DNA of 64,000 nt, taken from assembly GCA_012522755.1 (NCBI GenBank), contig JAAYJV010000151.1:62001-126000 (forward strand), read 5' to 3'. Positions 55,337 to 64,000 of the stretch are shown piece by piece. The stretch comes from Candidatus Hydrogenedens sp. Its GTDB lineage: Bacteria > Hydrogenedentota > Hydrogenedentia > Hydrogenedentales > CAITNO01. A program made the position numbers and the translations under genes. The notes below the pieces were generated by a model, which was not told the DNA's origin, ran no database searches, and was given only the letters and a program-made list of their open reading frames with translations. How positions within the stretch are numbered: the stretch's first letter is position 1; each line of letters begins with the position of its first letter.

Positions 55337-56410
55337 ATGGCAGTCATAGTCGTCACGGGCTCAGCCGGACTGATCGGTTCGGAAAGTGTCCGATATTTCG
55401 CCACACAAGGATATACCGTTGTGGGCATTGATAATGATATGCGCTCCTATTTTTTCGGCCAAGAGGCATCCACGGGTAAAATGGCCCGGGAGCTTACAGA
55501 TCATTACCCGCAATACCGTCATCATGAAACCGACATCCGGGATTATGCCGCTCTGGAGGCGATTTTTTCTGAATACAGCTCCGAGATCAACGCGATCATA
55601 CACACGGCCGCTCAGCCCAGTCACGATTGGGCGGCGCGGGAACCGCTCACAGATTTTGGTGTCAATGCCCAAGGTACGCTGCATCTTCTGGAACTGACCC
55701 GGCTTTATGCACCGGATGCGGTCTTTATTTTTACCAGTACCAACAAGGTCTATGGCGATCAGCCCAACTTTCTTCCTCTCATGGAACAAGAAACCAGATG
55801 GGAAGTGGAAGAGAATCATCCTTATGCTTCAGATGGTATCGACGAATCCATGAGTCTGGATCAGTGCAAGCATTCCATTTTCGGTGCTTCGAAAGTGGCT
55901 GCTGATATCATGACTCAGGAATATGGCCGATATTTCGGCATGAAAACCATGACTTTTCGGGGGGGCTGTCTCACGGGTCCGGGCCATGCCGGAGCAGAAC
56001 TGCACGGTTTTTTGGCCTGGCTCATGAAATGCGCTGTCACCAACACGGAATATCATATTTTCGGCTATAAGGGGAAGCAGGTGCGCGACAACATACACAG
56101 TGCGGATCTGGTATCCTGTTTTGATGAAGCCATCAAAGCGCCGCGCTCAGGAGAAGTGTATAATATAGGTGGCAGCCGCTTCAGTCATTGTTCTCTTCTG
56201 GAAGCGGTGGCTCTTTGTGAAGAGATCAGCGGCAATCCCATGAAGGTGAGCTACAGCGAAACAAACCGTATTGGCGATCATATCTGGTGGATCAGCGACA
56301 CACGCAAATTTCAGAAGCACTATCCGCACTGGAAACAACGCTATGATCTGAAATCCATTCTCATCGAAATTTATGCAGCCTTGAGTCCTGGAAATTCCCC
56401 ATGCCCGTAA
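55337..56410 (+). CDS. NAD-dependent sugar epimerase (CDP-paratose 2-epimerase-like)
   Basis: 357 residues; an extended short-chain dehydrogenase. NAD-binding GSAGLIGSE at 8-16, TSTNKVYG near 133 and the [12 protein letters not shown] stretch. The usual catalytic YxxxK is FGASK (F182, K186): tyrosine is replaced by phenylalanine. I recall the same FGASK in close relatives, so it may define the subgroup. It probably makes or converts a nucleotide-linked sugar for surface glycans. It overlaps the glycosyltransferase by ten bases. A weak TTGATT/TAGAAT pair lies at 55229-55259. Confidence 0.82.
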   Translation: MAVIVVTGSAGLIGSESVRYFATQGYTVVGIDNDMRSYFFGQEASTGKMARELTDHYPQYRHHETDIRDYAALEAIFSEYSSEINAIIHTAAQPSHDWAAREPLTDFGVNAQGTLHLLELTRLYAPDAVFIFTSTNKVYGDQPNFLPLMEQETRWEVEENHPYASDGIDESMSLDQCKHSIFGASKVAADIMTQEYGRYFGMKTMTFRGGCLTGPGHAGAELHGFLAWLMKCAVTNTEYHIFGYKGKQVRDNIHSADLVSCFDEAIKAPRSGEVYNIGGSRFSHCSLLEAVALCEEISGNPMKVSYSETNRIGDHIWWISDTRKFQKHYPHWKQRYDLKSILIEIYAALSPGNSPCP

Positions 56411-57180
56411 AAGACAACCGCCTGCTATATTCCATCCTTATCCCGGCATACAATGAAGCACAGAACCTGCCGCCCACCCTTCAAGCGCTGGCGACGCAGT
56501 TGCGCAATGAAGAGATTCCCTTTGAACTGCTTGTTGTCAACGACAACAGCCGGGACGATACTCCGGAAATTCTGGGTGGGCTGAGCCGGGAATATCCGGA
56601 ATTGCATGTTGTTCACAATACACCCCCCGGCGGTTTGGGGCGTGCCATTCGCTGTGGCTTGCGTCACTTCAAAGGTGATGTTGTGGCCATTGTCATGGCG
56701 GACAGCTCAGATGCCCCTGAAGACGTGGTGGCCTGTTACCGGAAAATTGAAGAGGGGTATGACTGTGTCTTCGGTTCCCGTTTCAGAAAAGACAGTAAAG
56801 TCAGCATGTATCCACCTGTGAAATTGTTTTTCAATCGCATTGTCAATCATGCCTTGCGCATGCTTTTCATGACCAGACACAACGATCTCACCAACGCTTT
56901 CAAGGTGTACAGGCGCCATGTCATCGACAGTATCAGCCCGCTGCAGGCTGCTCATTTCAATATCACCATTGAAATGTCTTTGTCGGCACTGATTCGAAAA
57001 TTCCGCATTGCCGAGATTCCCATTTCCTGGAGTGGCCGCACCTGGGGACAATCCAACCTGCGTCTCCGTGAAATGGGGCGACGTTATTTATGTACGCTCA
57101 TCATGATCTGGTTTGAAAGAATGTTGATCCTGGATGACCTGCTGCTTGAAACACATTCTTATCCTGAAGAAAAAGAATGA
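56401..57180 (+). CDS. Family 2 glycosyltransferase, DPM1-like
   Basis: 259 residues. A GT-A fold with [14 protein letters not shown] near 14-27, VVNDNSRDD and the DxD-like MADSSD near 99, then FGSRF. It lacks C-terminal membrane helices, like the eukaryotic-type dolichol-phosphate mannose synthase. It probably moves a hexose onto a polyprenyl phosphate. The overlap with the epimerase implies a joint pathway. Confidence 0.88.
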   Translation: MPVKDNRLLYSILIPAYNEAQNLPPTLQALATQLRNEEIPFELLVVNDNSRDDTPEILGGLSREYPELHVVHNTPPGGLGRAIRCGLRHFKGDVVAIVMADSSDAPEDVVACYRKIEEGYDCVFGSRFRKDSKVSMYPPVKLFFNRIVNHALRMLFMTRHNDLTNAFKVYRRHVIDSISPLQAAHFNITIEMSLSALIRKFRIAEIPISWSGRTWGQSNLRLREMGRRYLCTLIMIWFERMLILDDLLLETHSYPEEKE

Positions 57181-57208
57181 GCCTTTTCCGGGTGAGAATA
57201 CTGTATGC

Positions 57209-57238
57209 TTGTAAGATATCGCCGTTAATTAGTATAAT
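57209..57238 (+). promoter_or_regulatory. ftsH promoter
   Basis: TTGTAA (57209-57214), an 18-base spacer and a perfect TATAAT (57233-57238). The leader to ftsH is about 100 bases. Confidence 0.6.
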
Positions 57239-57345
57239 TTCAGGATATTGAACATTCTACTGACAGTAAGCGTTGCAAACAGCTGCGATTCCCTGGGGCA
57301 TCATGAGTGGGCTTCAGGAGTCTCAAGAACAATAAAGCCTTTATT

Positions 57346-59397
57346 ATGAATAATTTCTTAAAACACATATCCCTGTGGATTGTACTTTTAATCATTATTG
57401 TTTTTGCCATGTCAAATCTGGGCAAAATGCAGGGAGACAAGCGTCCTTTGGGAGAACCGGATTTCGTCAGCCAACTCTCCCAGAACAATGTAGAATCGGT
57501 CGTTATCAAAGAAGCCGGCTCCAACCTCAAAGATGTGAAGGTCAAGTTTCGGGAAAAGGTGGATAACAATCAGGGTTTCGAGTTCAAGACCGATAATTTT
57601 CGCGAGGAATGGCGTGCCAAACTGGATGATCAGAATGTCCCCTATGAATTTCAGGTTGAAAGCACGCTCTGGCAGGGTCTGCTGATCAATCTTCTCCCCC
57701 TCATCCTTATCTTCGGGGTTTTCTGGTTTTTCATGTTCAGACAGCAGGGCAGCACCAACAAGGCCATGTCTTTCGGAAAAAGCAGGGCGCGCATGGCCGG
57801 TCGTGGAGATCGATCAGTCACTTTCAAAGACGTTGCCGGTGTGGATGAAGCCAAAGAAGAACTGGAAGAAATCATCGATTTTCTGAAAGATCCCAAACGC
57901 TATTCCCGTCTGGGTGGCCGTATCCCCAAAGGCGTGCTTCTCGTGGGTTCGCCCGGTTCAGGAAAGACTCTCCTGGCCAAAGCGGTGGCCGGTGAAGCCG
58001 ATGTACCCTTTTTCAGCATCAGTGGTTCAGACTTTGTTGAAATGTTCGTCGGCGTCGGTGCCAGCCGTGTACGTGACCTTTTCCAACAGGGGCACAAGAA
58101 TGCGCCTTGTATTATTTTTATTGACGAAATCGATGCAGTCGGTCGGCAACGTGGTGCCGGGCTGGGCGGTGGCCATGACGAACGGGAACAAACCCTGAAC
58201 CAGCTGCTCGTGGAGATGGATGGCTTCACAGATAATGAAGGAGTCATTCTCATGGCGGCCACCAACCGTCCTGATGTACTGGACCAGGCATTGCTCCGCC
58301 CCGGTCGCTTCGACAGGCAGGTTGTCGTGCCCAATCCTGACATTAAAGGACGAGAGGCCATTCTCGGTATTCATATCAGCAACCAGGAAGTTCCCCTGGC
58401 CGATGATGTGGATATTACGGCTATTGCCCGGGGAACTCCGGGTTTTTCCGGGGCTGATCTGGCCAATCTGGTCAATGAATCGGCTTTGATTGCCGCCCGT
58501 GCCAATGCGGAAGCCGTTCATCGCATGCACATGGAAGAAGCCAAAGACAAAATCATGATGGGTCCCGCACGGCGCAGCATGATTTTGAGTGATAAAGAAA
58601 AACTTTCCACAGCCTATCACGAAGCCGGGCATACGCTTGTGGCGCGGCTCACTCCCGAATGCGATCCTATTCACAAGGTCACCATTGTACCCCGAGGCAT
58701 GGCTCTGGGAATCACCAGTTCGCTGCCGGAAGAAGACAGGCACAGCCTCACACGCTCCTATTGTGTGGCATCCATACGGCTCTTTATGGCCGGACGTGCA
58801 GCCGAAGAAATCGTCTATGGCGAGTTTACCAGTGGTGCCTCCAACGATCTGAAACGTTCCACCCAGCTGGCACATAAGATGGTTTGTGAATGGGGTATGA
58901 GTGATCTGGGTCCCGTCACCTTCGGTGGTGAAGATGAGGTTTTTCTGGGACGTGACTTTACAAAAATGCGTGATTTCAGTGATGAGACAGCCTCTGCTGT
59001 TGACCGGGAAATCCACAAGATCTGTGACGGCTGCTATCAGGAAGCCAAAGATCTCCTCACGAAAAACCGGCATGTACTGGATGCCCTGGCACAACGGCTC
59101 TTTGAAAATGAAACGCTTCTTGCCGAAGAAGTGGATGCCATTATCGTGGAGGTGGGCGGCGAAGATCTGCTCCCCTTCCGCCCGAAGCCGGAGACAGCCA
59201 AGACGGACACACCTGCAGATTCTGATGAGCCGAAGGAGAAACCGAAGTCCTCTGAAACAGAAGACAATTACGAAGATACCGCTCCAGCTCCCGCAGAAGA
59301 AGAGGATGCTCTCGCTCCAGCCGTCTCAAAGAATGTTGAGGCCAAAAACACTTCTCCCCTGCCTCCCCCACTCCCGGGCGCAGGAGAAAATGAATGA
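57346..59397 (+). CDS. ftsH: Membrane AAA+ zinc metalloprotease FtsH
   Basis: 683 residues from the ATG at 57346. Two membrane helices (about 7-22 and 110-131) flank a small periplasmic domain. The AAA module has GSPGSGKT near 201, [11 protein letters not shown] near 258 and RPGRFDRQ near 320; the protease site HEAGH lies near 425. The C-terminal 65 residues are a Glu/Pro/Ala-rich tail ending in a proline cluster, longer than in E. coli and probably disordered. It degrades unassembled or damaged membrane proteins. Confidence 0.97.
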   Translation: MNNFLKHISLWIVLLIIIVFAMSNLGKMQGDKRPLGEPDFVSQLSQNNVESVVIKEAGSNLKDVKVKFREKVDNNQGFEFKTDNFREEWRAKLDDQNVPYEFQVESTLWQGLLINLLPLILIFGVFWFFMFRQQGSTNKAMSFGKSRARMAGRGDRSVTFKDVAGVDEAKEELEEIIDFLKDPKRYSRLGGRIPKGVLLVGSPGSGKTLLAKAVAGEADVPFFSISGSDFVEMFVGVGASRVRDLFQQGHKNAPCIIFIDEIDAVGRQRGAGLGGGHDEREQTLNQLLVEMDGFTDNEGVILMAATNRPDVLDQALLRPGRFDRQVVVPNPDIKGREAILGIHISNQEVPLADDVDITAIARGTPGFSGADLANLVNESALIAARANAEAVHRMHMEEAKDKIMMGPARRSMILSDKEKLSTAYHEAGHTLVARLTPECDPIHKVTIVPRGMALGITSSLPEEDRHSLTRSYCVASIRLFMAGRAAEEIVYGEFTSGASNDLKRSTQLAHKMVCEWGMSDLGPVTFGGEDEVFLGRDFTKMRDFSDETASAVDREIHKICDGCYQEAKDLLTKNRHVLDALAQRLFENETLLAEEVDAIIVEVGGEDLLPFRPKPETAKTDTPADSDEPKEKPKSSETEDNYEDTAPAPAEEEDALAPAVSKNVEAKNTSPLPPPLPGAGENE

Positions 59398-59467
59398 GTC
59401 TTTCCTTCCCCTGTCCATGACGGCGGGATGATAATGACTTTCCCAGACTGTGGGAGCAGCCCATACA

Positions 59468-60343
59468 ATGAACAGATCAGACAGGAATCTTCAGGTTCTT
59501 CCCGATTCTCCCACACGGGTCATGGGTATTCTCAATATTACCCCTGACTCCTTTCATGACGGCGGACGCTATATTTCCCCTGAAAGTGCCCTCGATCACC
59601 TGAGACTGTTGATTGAAGAAGGGGCGGATATCATTGATATCGGCGGAGCATCAAGCAGACCGGGCGCACCAGTCGTGTCTCCTGAAGAGGAAATAGCGCG
59701 CATCACGCCTGTCCTGGCCACAGCCGTGGAAAGCGGTCTTCCTGTTTCCGTGGATACGATCCATGGGAAGACAGCCGCTTTTGCCTTGGAGAGAGGGGCC
59801 TCCATGATCAACGACATCTCCGCTTTCCGTCATGACCCTTCTCTCGCATCCCTGACCGCCGAGCATGGTTGTACCTGTGTTCTGATGCACATGCAGGGTA
59901 CCCCGCAGACCATGCAGCTTGCCCCTTTCTATGAGGATGTCGTTCAGGATATTCTGGAATTTTTTAAAGAACGCATCGACTTTTGTCTGCAAAGAGGTGT
60001 AAAGGAAAAGCAGATCTGGCTGGATCCGGGCTTCGGTTTCGGGAAAACAGTAGCTCATAATCTCGAATTGCTCCGACGTTTGGAGGAGTTTCAGATTCTT
60101 GGTTTCCCCTTGCTTTTGGGCACCTCCAACAAGTCAACCATCGGCGCTGTGCTGGATCTTCCCTCTCATGAACGTATGGAAGGGACAGCGGCCACATTGG
60201 CAATAGGAATCCTCAAAGGGGTACACTGTATACGTTTTCATGATGTGCGTGCCATGAGCCTCGTGGCACAAATGTGCGACACTGTACTCGGTCGCACTTC
60301 AGGGCACGATCAGGCAAACCAAAGGAGAAATCAATCATCATGA
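59468..60343 (+). CDS. folP: Dihydropteroate synthase
   Basis: 291 residues from the ATG at 59468. Motifs: MGILNITPDSFHDGGRY, DIGGASSRPGAP, the NDISAFRHD strand near 108, and DPGFGFGKT near 180. It joins p-aminobenzoate to the pterin diphosphate and is the sulfonamide target. It overlaps pdxJ by four bases (ATGA). Confidence 0.95.
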   Translation: MNRSDRNLQVLPDSPTRVMGILNITPDSFHDGGRYISPESALDHLRLLIEEGADIIDIGGASSRPGAPVVSPEEEIARITPVLATAVESGLPVSVDTIHGKTAAFALERGASMINDISAFRHDPSLASLTAEHGCTCVLMHMQGTPQTMQLAPFYEDVVQDILEFFKERIDFCLQRGVKEKQIWLDPGFGFGKTVAHNLELLRRLEEFQILGFPLLLGTSNKSTIGAVLDLPSHERMEGTAATLAIGILKGVHCIRFHDVRAMSLVAQMCDTVLGRTSGHDQANQRRNQSS

Positions 60344-61065
60344 TAGAACTCGGTGTCAATATAGACCATGTCGCCACCTTGCGCGAGGCCCGTAAAGGAA
60401 AAGCCCCTGACCTCATCGCCGCTGCGAAACTGTGTGAATTGGCGGGAGCCCATCAGATCACCGTTCATTTGCGTGTTGACCGCAGACATATCCAGGATGC
60501 GGATATTTACGCTTTGAAACAGGTTCTCCTACTGCGGATGAATCTTGAGATGGCGGCTGAAGAGGAAATCATCCTTATTGCTGAAGAGGTCCGCCCTTAT
60601 ACCATTTGCCTGGTTCCGGAAACACGTGAAGAAGTCACCACGGAAGGCGGTCTGGATGTGGCAGGTCAGATCAGCAAGCTGAAAGAAGTGACGGCTCGTA
60701 TGCATGAAAAAGGCATTCTGGTCAGCACCTTCATCGATCCCGTAGCAGCGCAGGTGGAGGCATCCAAAGCAATTGGTGCTGATGCCATTGAATTCCACAC
60801 GGGTCCTTATGCGGCGGCCACGGGTTCAGAAGCATGCAAAGAGTTGGAGCGGCTTCAGGAATGTGCCGCAGTGGCGAATGAGATTGAATTGAATTTTCAT
60901 GCCGGTCATGGACTGAGCATTCGCAATCTGCTTCCTGTTGCAAGAATCCCGGGACTGCGCGAAGTGAATATAGGCCATGACATTATCGCTCGCTCGATCT
61001 TTATCGGGCTGGAAGGAGCGGTTCAGGAAATATTGGCCATATTGGAAAAAGTCGAGACTGACTGA
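60340..61065 (+). CDS. pdxJ: Pyridoxine 5'-phosphate synthase
   Basis: 241 residues from the ATG at 60340, with AAAGGAG upstream; the same frame extends into folP but the family begins at IELGVNIDHVATLREAR. It closes the ring of pyridoxine phosphate from deoxyxylulose phosphate and an aminoacetone phosphate. Its presence means the DXP-dependent vitamin B6 route. Confidence 0.96.
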   Translation: MIELGVNIDHVATLREARKGKAPDLIAAAKLCELAGAHQITVHLRVDRRHIQDADIYALKQVLLLRMNLEMAAEEEIILIAEEVRPYTICLVPETREEVTTEGGLDVAGQISKLKEVTARMHEKGILVSTFIDPVAAQVEASKAIGADAIEFHTGPYAAATGSEACKELERLQECAAVANEIELNFHAGHGLSIRNLLPVARIPGLREVNIGHDIIARSIFIGLEGAVQEILAILEKVETD

Positions 61066-61189
61066 AGCGGGGAATACCAAGTAAAATTGTGAATGGGTAA
61101 GGTCTTTTCGGAACTTTTTCCGCAAGAGCCTTCCCTTTTATTCGATCCACCTGTTACACCTCAGATGCTGTATGGAGAAAGTGCAGACA

Positions 61190-62080
61190 ATGGCAATTAC
61201 CAAAACCCGTATTATTGATGGAAAAAAAACAGCTGCATCCCTGCTCGAAGAGCTGAAAGTAAAAACAGCGGCTCTGGCAAAGAAAAAGATTCAGCCCGGT
61301 CTGGCTGTAGTGCTTGTAGGGGAAGACCCCGCCAGCCAGGTCTATGTGCGCAGCAAGCGGAGAACCTGTGCTGATCTGGGCATCCAGTCCTTCTCCCATG
61401 ACCTGCCGGCCAATTGCACGGAGAAAAGACTTCTGAATCTCATCGACAAACTCAATGAAGATGAAAGGGTTCATGGCATTCTGGTTCAGATGCCTTTACC
61501 CGACCGGCTCAATGAAAAACGGGTTCTGGAAGCGATCCGACCTGAAAAAGACGTGGACGGTTTTCACCCGGTCAATGTGGGGCGTCTGCTCAATGGCGAA
61601 GAAGGCTTTGTTCCCTGTACTCCGGCGGGCTGTCTGGTACTCATGCAACGTTATGGAATCCGTCCGGAAGGAAAGCACGTGGTCATTGTGGGCCGATCCA
61701 ATATCGTGGGGAAACCTCTGGCGGCCCTGCTCATTCAAAAAGCGGACAATGCCAATGCCACCGTGACGATCTGCCATTCCCGGACACGCAGTATCGCCCG
61801 CTACACCCGGGAAGCCGATATTCTTATCGCGGCCATGGGTGTTCCGGAGTTTATCAAGCCCCGCATGGTCCGTGAAGGCGCTGTTGTCATTGATGTGGGC
61901 GTGAACCGCATTCCCGACGCTACAAAGAAGAGCGGTACCCGACTGGTGGGTGATGTGGCTTTTGCCGGTGTGTCTAAAAAAGCAAAGGCCATTACGCCTG
62001 TCCCCGGCGGCGTCGGACCCATGACCATCGCCATGCTCATGTCCAATACTATTCGTGCTGCAGAACTTGCGGGGCGTTAA
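61190..62080 (+). CDS. folD: Methylenetetrahydrofolate dehydrogenase/cyclohydrolase
   Basis: 296 residues from the ATG at 61190, eight bases after GGAGAAAG; an in-frame ATG at 61172 lies within that ribosome site. Motifs: the catalytic-lysine region YVRSKRRTCADLGI near 45, QMPLPD near 98, VGRSNIVGKP near 168 and PVPGGVGPMT near 270. It interconverts one-carbon folates. Confidence 0.96.
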   Translation: MAITKTRIIDGKKTAASLLEELKVKTAALAKKKIQPGLAVVLVGEDPASQVYVRSKRRTCADLGIQSFSHDLPANCTEKRLLNLIDKLNEDERVHGILVQMPLPDRLNEKRVLEAIRPEKDVDGFHPVNVGRLLNGEEGFVPCTPAGCLVLMQRYGIRPEGKHVVIVGRSNIVGKPLAALLIQKADNANATVTICHSRTRSIARYTREADILIAAMGVPEFIKPRMVREGAVVIDVGVNRIPDATKKSGTRLVGDVAFAGVSKKAKAITPVPGGVGPMTIAMLMSNTIRAAELAGR

Positions 62081-62125
62081 TCTTTACTGAAAACATTTCA
62101 AACTCATTTATGGAAAGGAAAATTC

Positions 62126-62971
62126 ATGTATCGTATCCTTGTTGCTCTGATGGCACTGCTCGTATCAACGGCTGCTTTTGCGGAAATTCCCTTGAAAGTC
62201 ATGACCTTCAACATACGATTTGGCACAGCCAGAGATGGTGAGAACGCTTGGCCCCATCGCAAAGAAATGCTTATCAAGACCATTCGGGATCAGGATCCTG
62301 ACCTCCTCGGCCTTCAGGAATGTCTGGCTTTCCAGGCTGACTATATTCAGGAAGCTTTTCCCGAGTACCGCTGGCTGGGCATTGATCGGGACGTGACCGG
62401 CCGAGGTGAGATGACCTGTATCTTTTACCGGCACGGAGCCTTGGATCCCGTGGAAAGCGGAAATTTCTGGATATCTGAAACACCCGAGGTGCCCGCCTCC
62501 ATATCCTGGGACTCCAGCCTGACACGCATGGCCACCTGGGCACATTTCTATCACCGGGAAAGCAAAACCTGGCTTTATTATTTCAACACCCATCTGGACC
62601 ATATCGGCCAGGAAGCTCGTAAACAGGGTATCACGCTCATCAGCGAGCGTATGGGTGAATTGACGGGAGACTCCGTGGCGATCCTTACAGGGGACTTCAA
62701 TTCAGCTGCTGAAAGCAGTCCCGCTTATGAGGTTGCCATGGAAAGTGGTTTCACTGATGCCTGGATGGTTGCTGATGAGAAGGTCGGGCCGGAAGTGACT
62801 TTCACGGCTTTCAAAACACCGGATTTCACCAAGAAAAGCCGGATTGACTGGATCCTTTTCAAGGGGCCCATCACGGTATCCCGTTGCGAAACCATCACAT
62901 ACAGTGAAGAAGGCCGTTATCCTTCCGATCACTTCCCAGTGGCTGCACAATTGCACATTGCCACTCCCTGA
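62126..62971 (+). CDS. Exported endonuclease/exonuclease/phosphatase-family protein
   Basis: 281 residues with a signal peptide cleaved near AFAE (about 19). The metal-dependent EEP fold shows FNIRFG (29-34), GLQE near 61, HLDH near 158, GDFNS near 191, RIDWIL near 243 and SDHFPV near 268. The family includes exported DNases, inositol phosphatases and sphingomyelinases; this subtype's substrate is unknown. Confidence 0.9.
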   Translation: MYRILVALMALLVSTAAFAEIPLKVMTFNIRFGTARDGENAWPHRKEMLIKTIRDQDPDLLGLQECLAFQADYIQEAFPEYRWLGIDRDVTGRGEMTCIFYRHGALDPVESGNFWISETPEVPASISWDSSLTRMATWAHFYHRESKTWLYYFNTHLDHIGQEARKQGITLISERMGELTGDSVAILTGDFNSAAESSPAYEVAMESGFTDAWMVADEKVGPEVTFTAFKTPDFTKKSRIDWILFKGPITVSRCETITYSEEGRYPSDHFPVAAQLHIATP

Positions 62972-63007
62972 TCACTGAGAAGGACAAGTTTTAATCACAA
63001 GCCCCCA

Positions 63008-64000
63008 TCACTTCGGCATCTGGCCCGCGCCGACACTGAAGTTGATGGGGGTTATTTTATTCAGGAGCGAGCCGGCGAAGCCGTGGGAGATGCCCAGAAT
63101 GAAAAGATTATGGCTTTGCAGGAAAACAAAGGTACCGAAGAATCCGCCGAAGAAGGTAAAGACCATGAGCCAGAAATTGGGCAGATGAACCAGACTGAAG
63201 GCCGTGGCGGTACACAGGCATGCCTTGGTGACTTCCCAGCGACTTTTCTCAACAGGAAAAGCACGGCTGAAGAGAACGCCGAAATATCCGGCGAAAATAA
63301 GCTGCTGCACCCAGCCCCAGGTCACATAGCCCGCCCATTGCCCGAAAATAGCCAGAGGATCGGCCAGAGCAGCCAGCCGTTCTCGAGCCGGTGCTCCTCG
63401 AAGACGGAAATGGTGAAATGGTTCCAGATAGTCCCGTAAGGGTTCGAGAACAAACTGGAAGATACAATTAAAAACCAGTATCAGCACAATGGACGCCAGT
63501 ATGAAGGCGATGACAAAACGGAAATGCTTTGCAAAGTTATCAAGACGCAGCATGAAGGGAAAGCCGACAAATAGCCACAGCAGATTCAGAAGCAGGATAA
63601 GGCCACAAATGAAAAGTATTTTTCCGGCAAAACTGTCGCCATAATAGTGGCCGTATCGCTTGTCTATCTCCACGGAAAAGGTGATGGCCGCCGAAAGATA
63701 GAGCATGGTCATGAAAAGCAACATGCCCAGAACAACTTTCTTGTGCTTCAGGACCAAAGGCCCTTCCCCATCCAGTCCGCGAAAATAGCGCATGGGATTG
63801 CCCAGCCCCCGAAACTCCCAAAAATAGAGACTGAGACCACGCGTCAACTGGTGGGGATGGAGAAAGAGGCACTGCTCAAAACGGTAATGGACGAGGGGTG
63901 AAAGAACAAACATCCACGCAATGGCCGGCACCCCGACGACAATGCGAAATGTTTTTGTAGCGTCTTTACTCAGCCAGTATTCGCACCAGACCACCGCCAT
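63008..64000 (-). CDS. CPBP-like polytopic membrane protein, catalytic residues altered, may be 5' partial
   Basis: 330 residues with an ATG exactly at the window edge (63998-64000), so the true start may lie outside. Seven or eight membrane helices. The C-terminal part follows the CPBP (Abi) intramembrane protease layout: a WGWVQQLIFAGYFG helix near 228, FSLVHLPNF near 268 and ISHGFAGSLL near 305. The paired glutamates and arginine of EExxxR are Q232, Q233 and A237, while both histidines (H272, H306) remain. It is probably a non-proteolytic relative. It converges with the EEP-family gene. Confidence 0.65.
   Translation of the reverse strand: MAVVWCEYWLSKDATKTFRIVVGVPAIAWMFVLSPLVHYRFEQCLFLHPHQLTRGLSLYFWEFRGLGNPMRYFRGLDGEGPLVLKHKKVVLGMLLFMTMLYLSAAITFSVEIDKRYGHYYGDSFAGKILFICGLILLLNLLWLFVGFPFMLRLDNFAKHFRFVIAFILASIVLILVFNCIFQFVLEPLRDYLEPFHHFRLRGAPARERLAALADPLAIFGQWAGYVTWGWVQQLIFAGYFGVLFSRAFPVEKSRWEVTKACLCTATAFSLVHLPNFWLMVFTFFGGFFGTFVFLQSHNLFILGISHGFAGSLLNKITPINFSVGAGQMPK

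Overview
This 64-kb window is a bacterial chromosome segment made almost entirely of housekeeping genes, packed in short operons on both strands. Base composition looks moderate (about half G+C by eye). It carries a Gram-negative-type gene set: a TolC-like outer-membrane protein, MurJ, a PBP5-type carboxypeptidase, an O-antigen-type sugar amidotransferase and a Tat-type exported phosphoesterase. It also carries families common in the Planctomycetes/Verrucomicrobia/Lentisphaerae/Hydrogenedentes part of the tree: DUF2961 (GH172), ThuA, DUF1080, DUF1844, FloA with NfeD, and a 29-residue COX24-like basic peptide. My guess is a Hydrogenedentes-like or PVC-like bacterium. That is inference only; no 16S gene is present.

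Layout. 1-4.5 kb: 3' part of a membrane protein, folC with a zinc-ribbon coiled-coil gene, a structured intergenic RNA with its own terminator, and a Tat-exported phosphoesterase. 4.8-12.3 kb: a complete F-type ATP synthase operon (atpI-like, a, c, b, extended b', delta, alpha, gamma, beta, epsilon), followed by priA. 15.0-16.6 kb: initiator tRNA-Met, an accessory pRiA4b-ORF3 gene between direct repeats, and a palindromic dispersed repeat. 16.6-21.1 kb (minus): rnhA, a hybrid histidine kinase and dacA. 21.4-24.6 kb (plus): a radical-SAM-like protein without cluster cysteines, trxA and asd. 24.6-28.3 kb (minus): sugar amidotransferase, HU, tsaB, rimI and menG. 28.6-38.2 kb (plus): ndk, a tiny ribosomal-type peptide, DUF1844, a TolC-like protein, an FG-GAP protein, an acyltransferase, murJ, an MFS carrier, rplM and rpsI.

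38.6-42.9 kb: nfeD-X-nfeD-floA membrane-microdomain operon with a Pro/Gln/Arg-rich partner. 43.0-48.3 kb: a GH172-type and a GH38 glycosidase, convergent, with a two-gene operon of about 40-residue hydrophobic peptides between them. 48.3-52.5 kb (minus): cstA, thpR, yggT, a lipoprotein-like gene and rsmA. 52.7-55.1 kb: second repeat copy, then a DUF1080-ThuA pair. 55.3-63.0 kb (plus): sugar epimerase, DPM1-like glycosyltransferase, ftsH, folP, pdxJ, folD and an exonuclease/phosphatase-family enzyme. The window ends in a CPBP-like membrane protein with altered catalytic residues.

The most interesting points are a c-subunit with a carboxylate in both helices; a b'-type subunit with an extra membrane segment; the cysteine-less radical-SAM/B12-like protein; the paired hydrophobic micropeptides; the structured intergenic RNA; and the repeat families. 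No CRISPR array, prophage or complete insertion sequence was seen.
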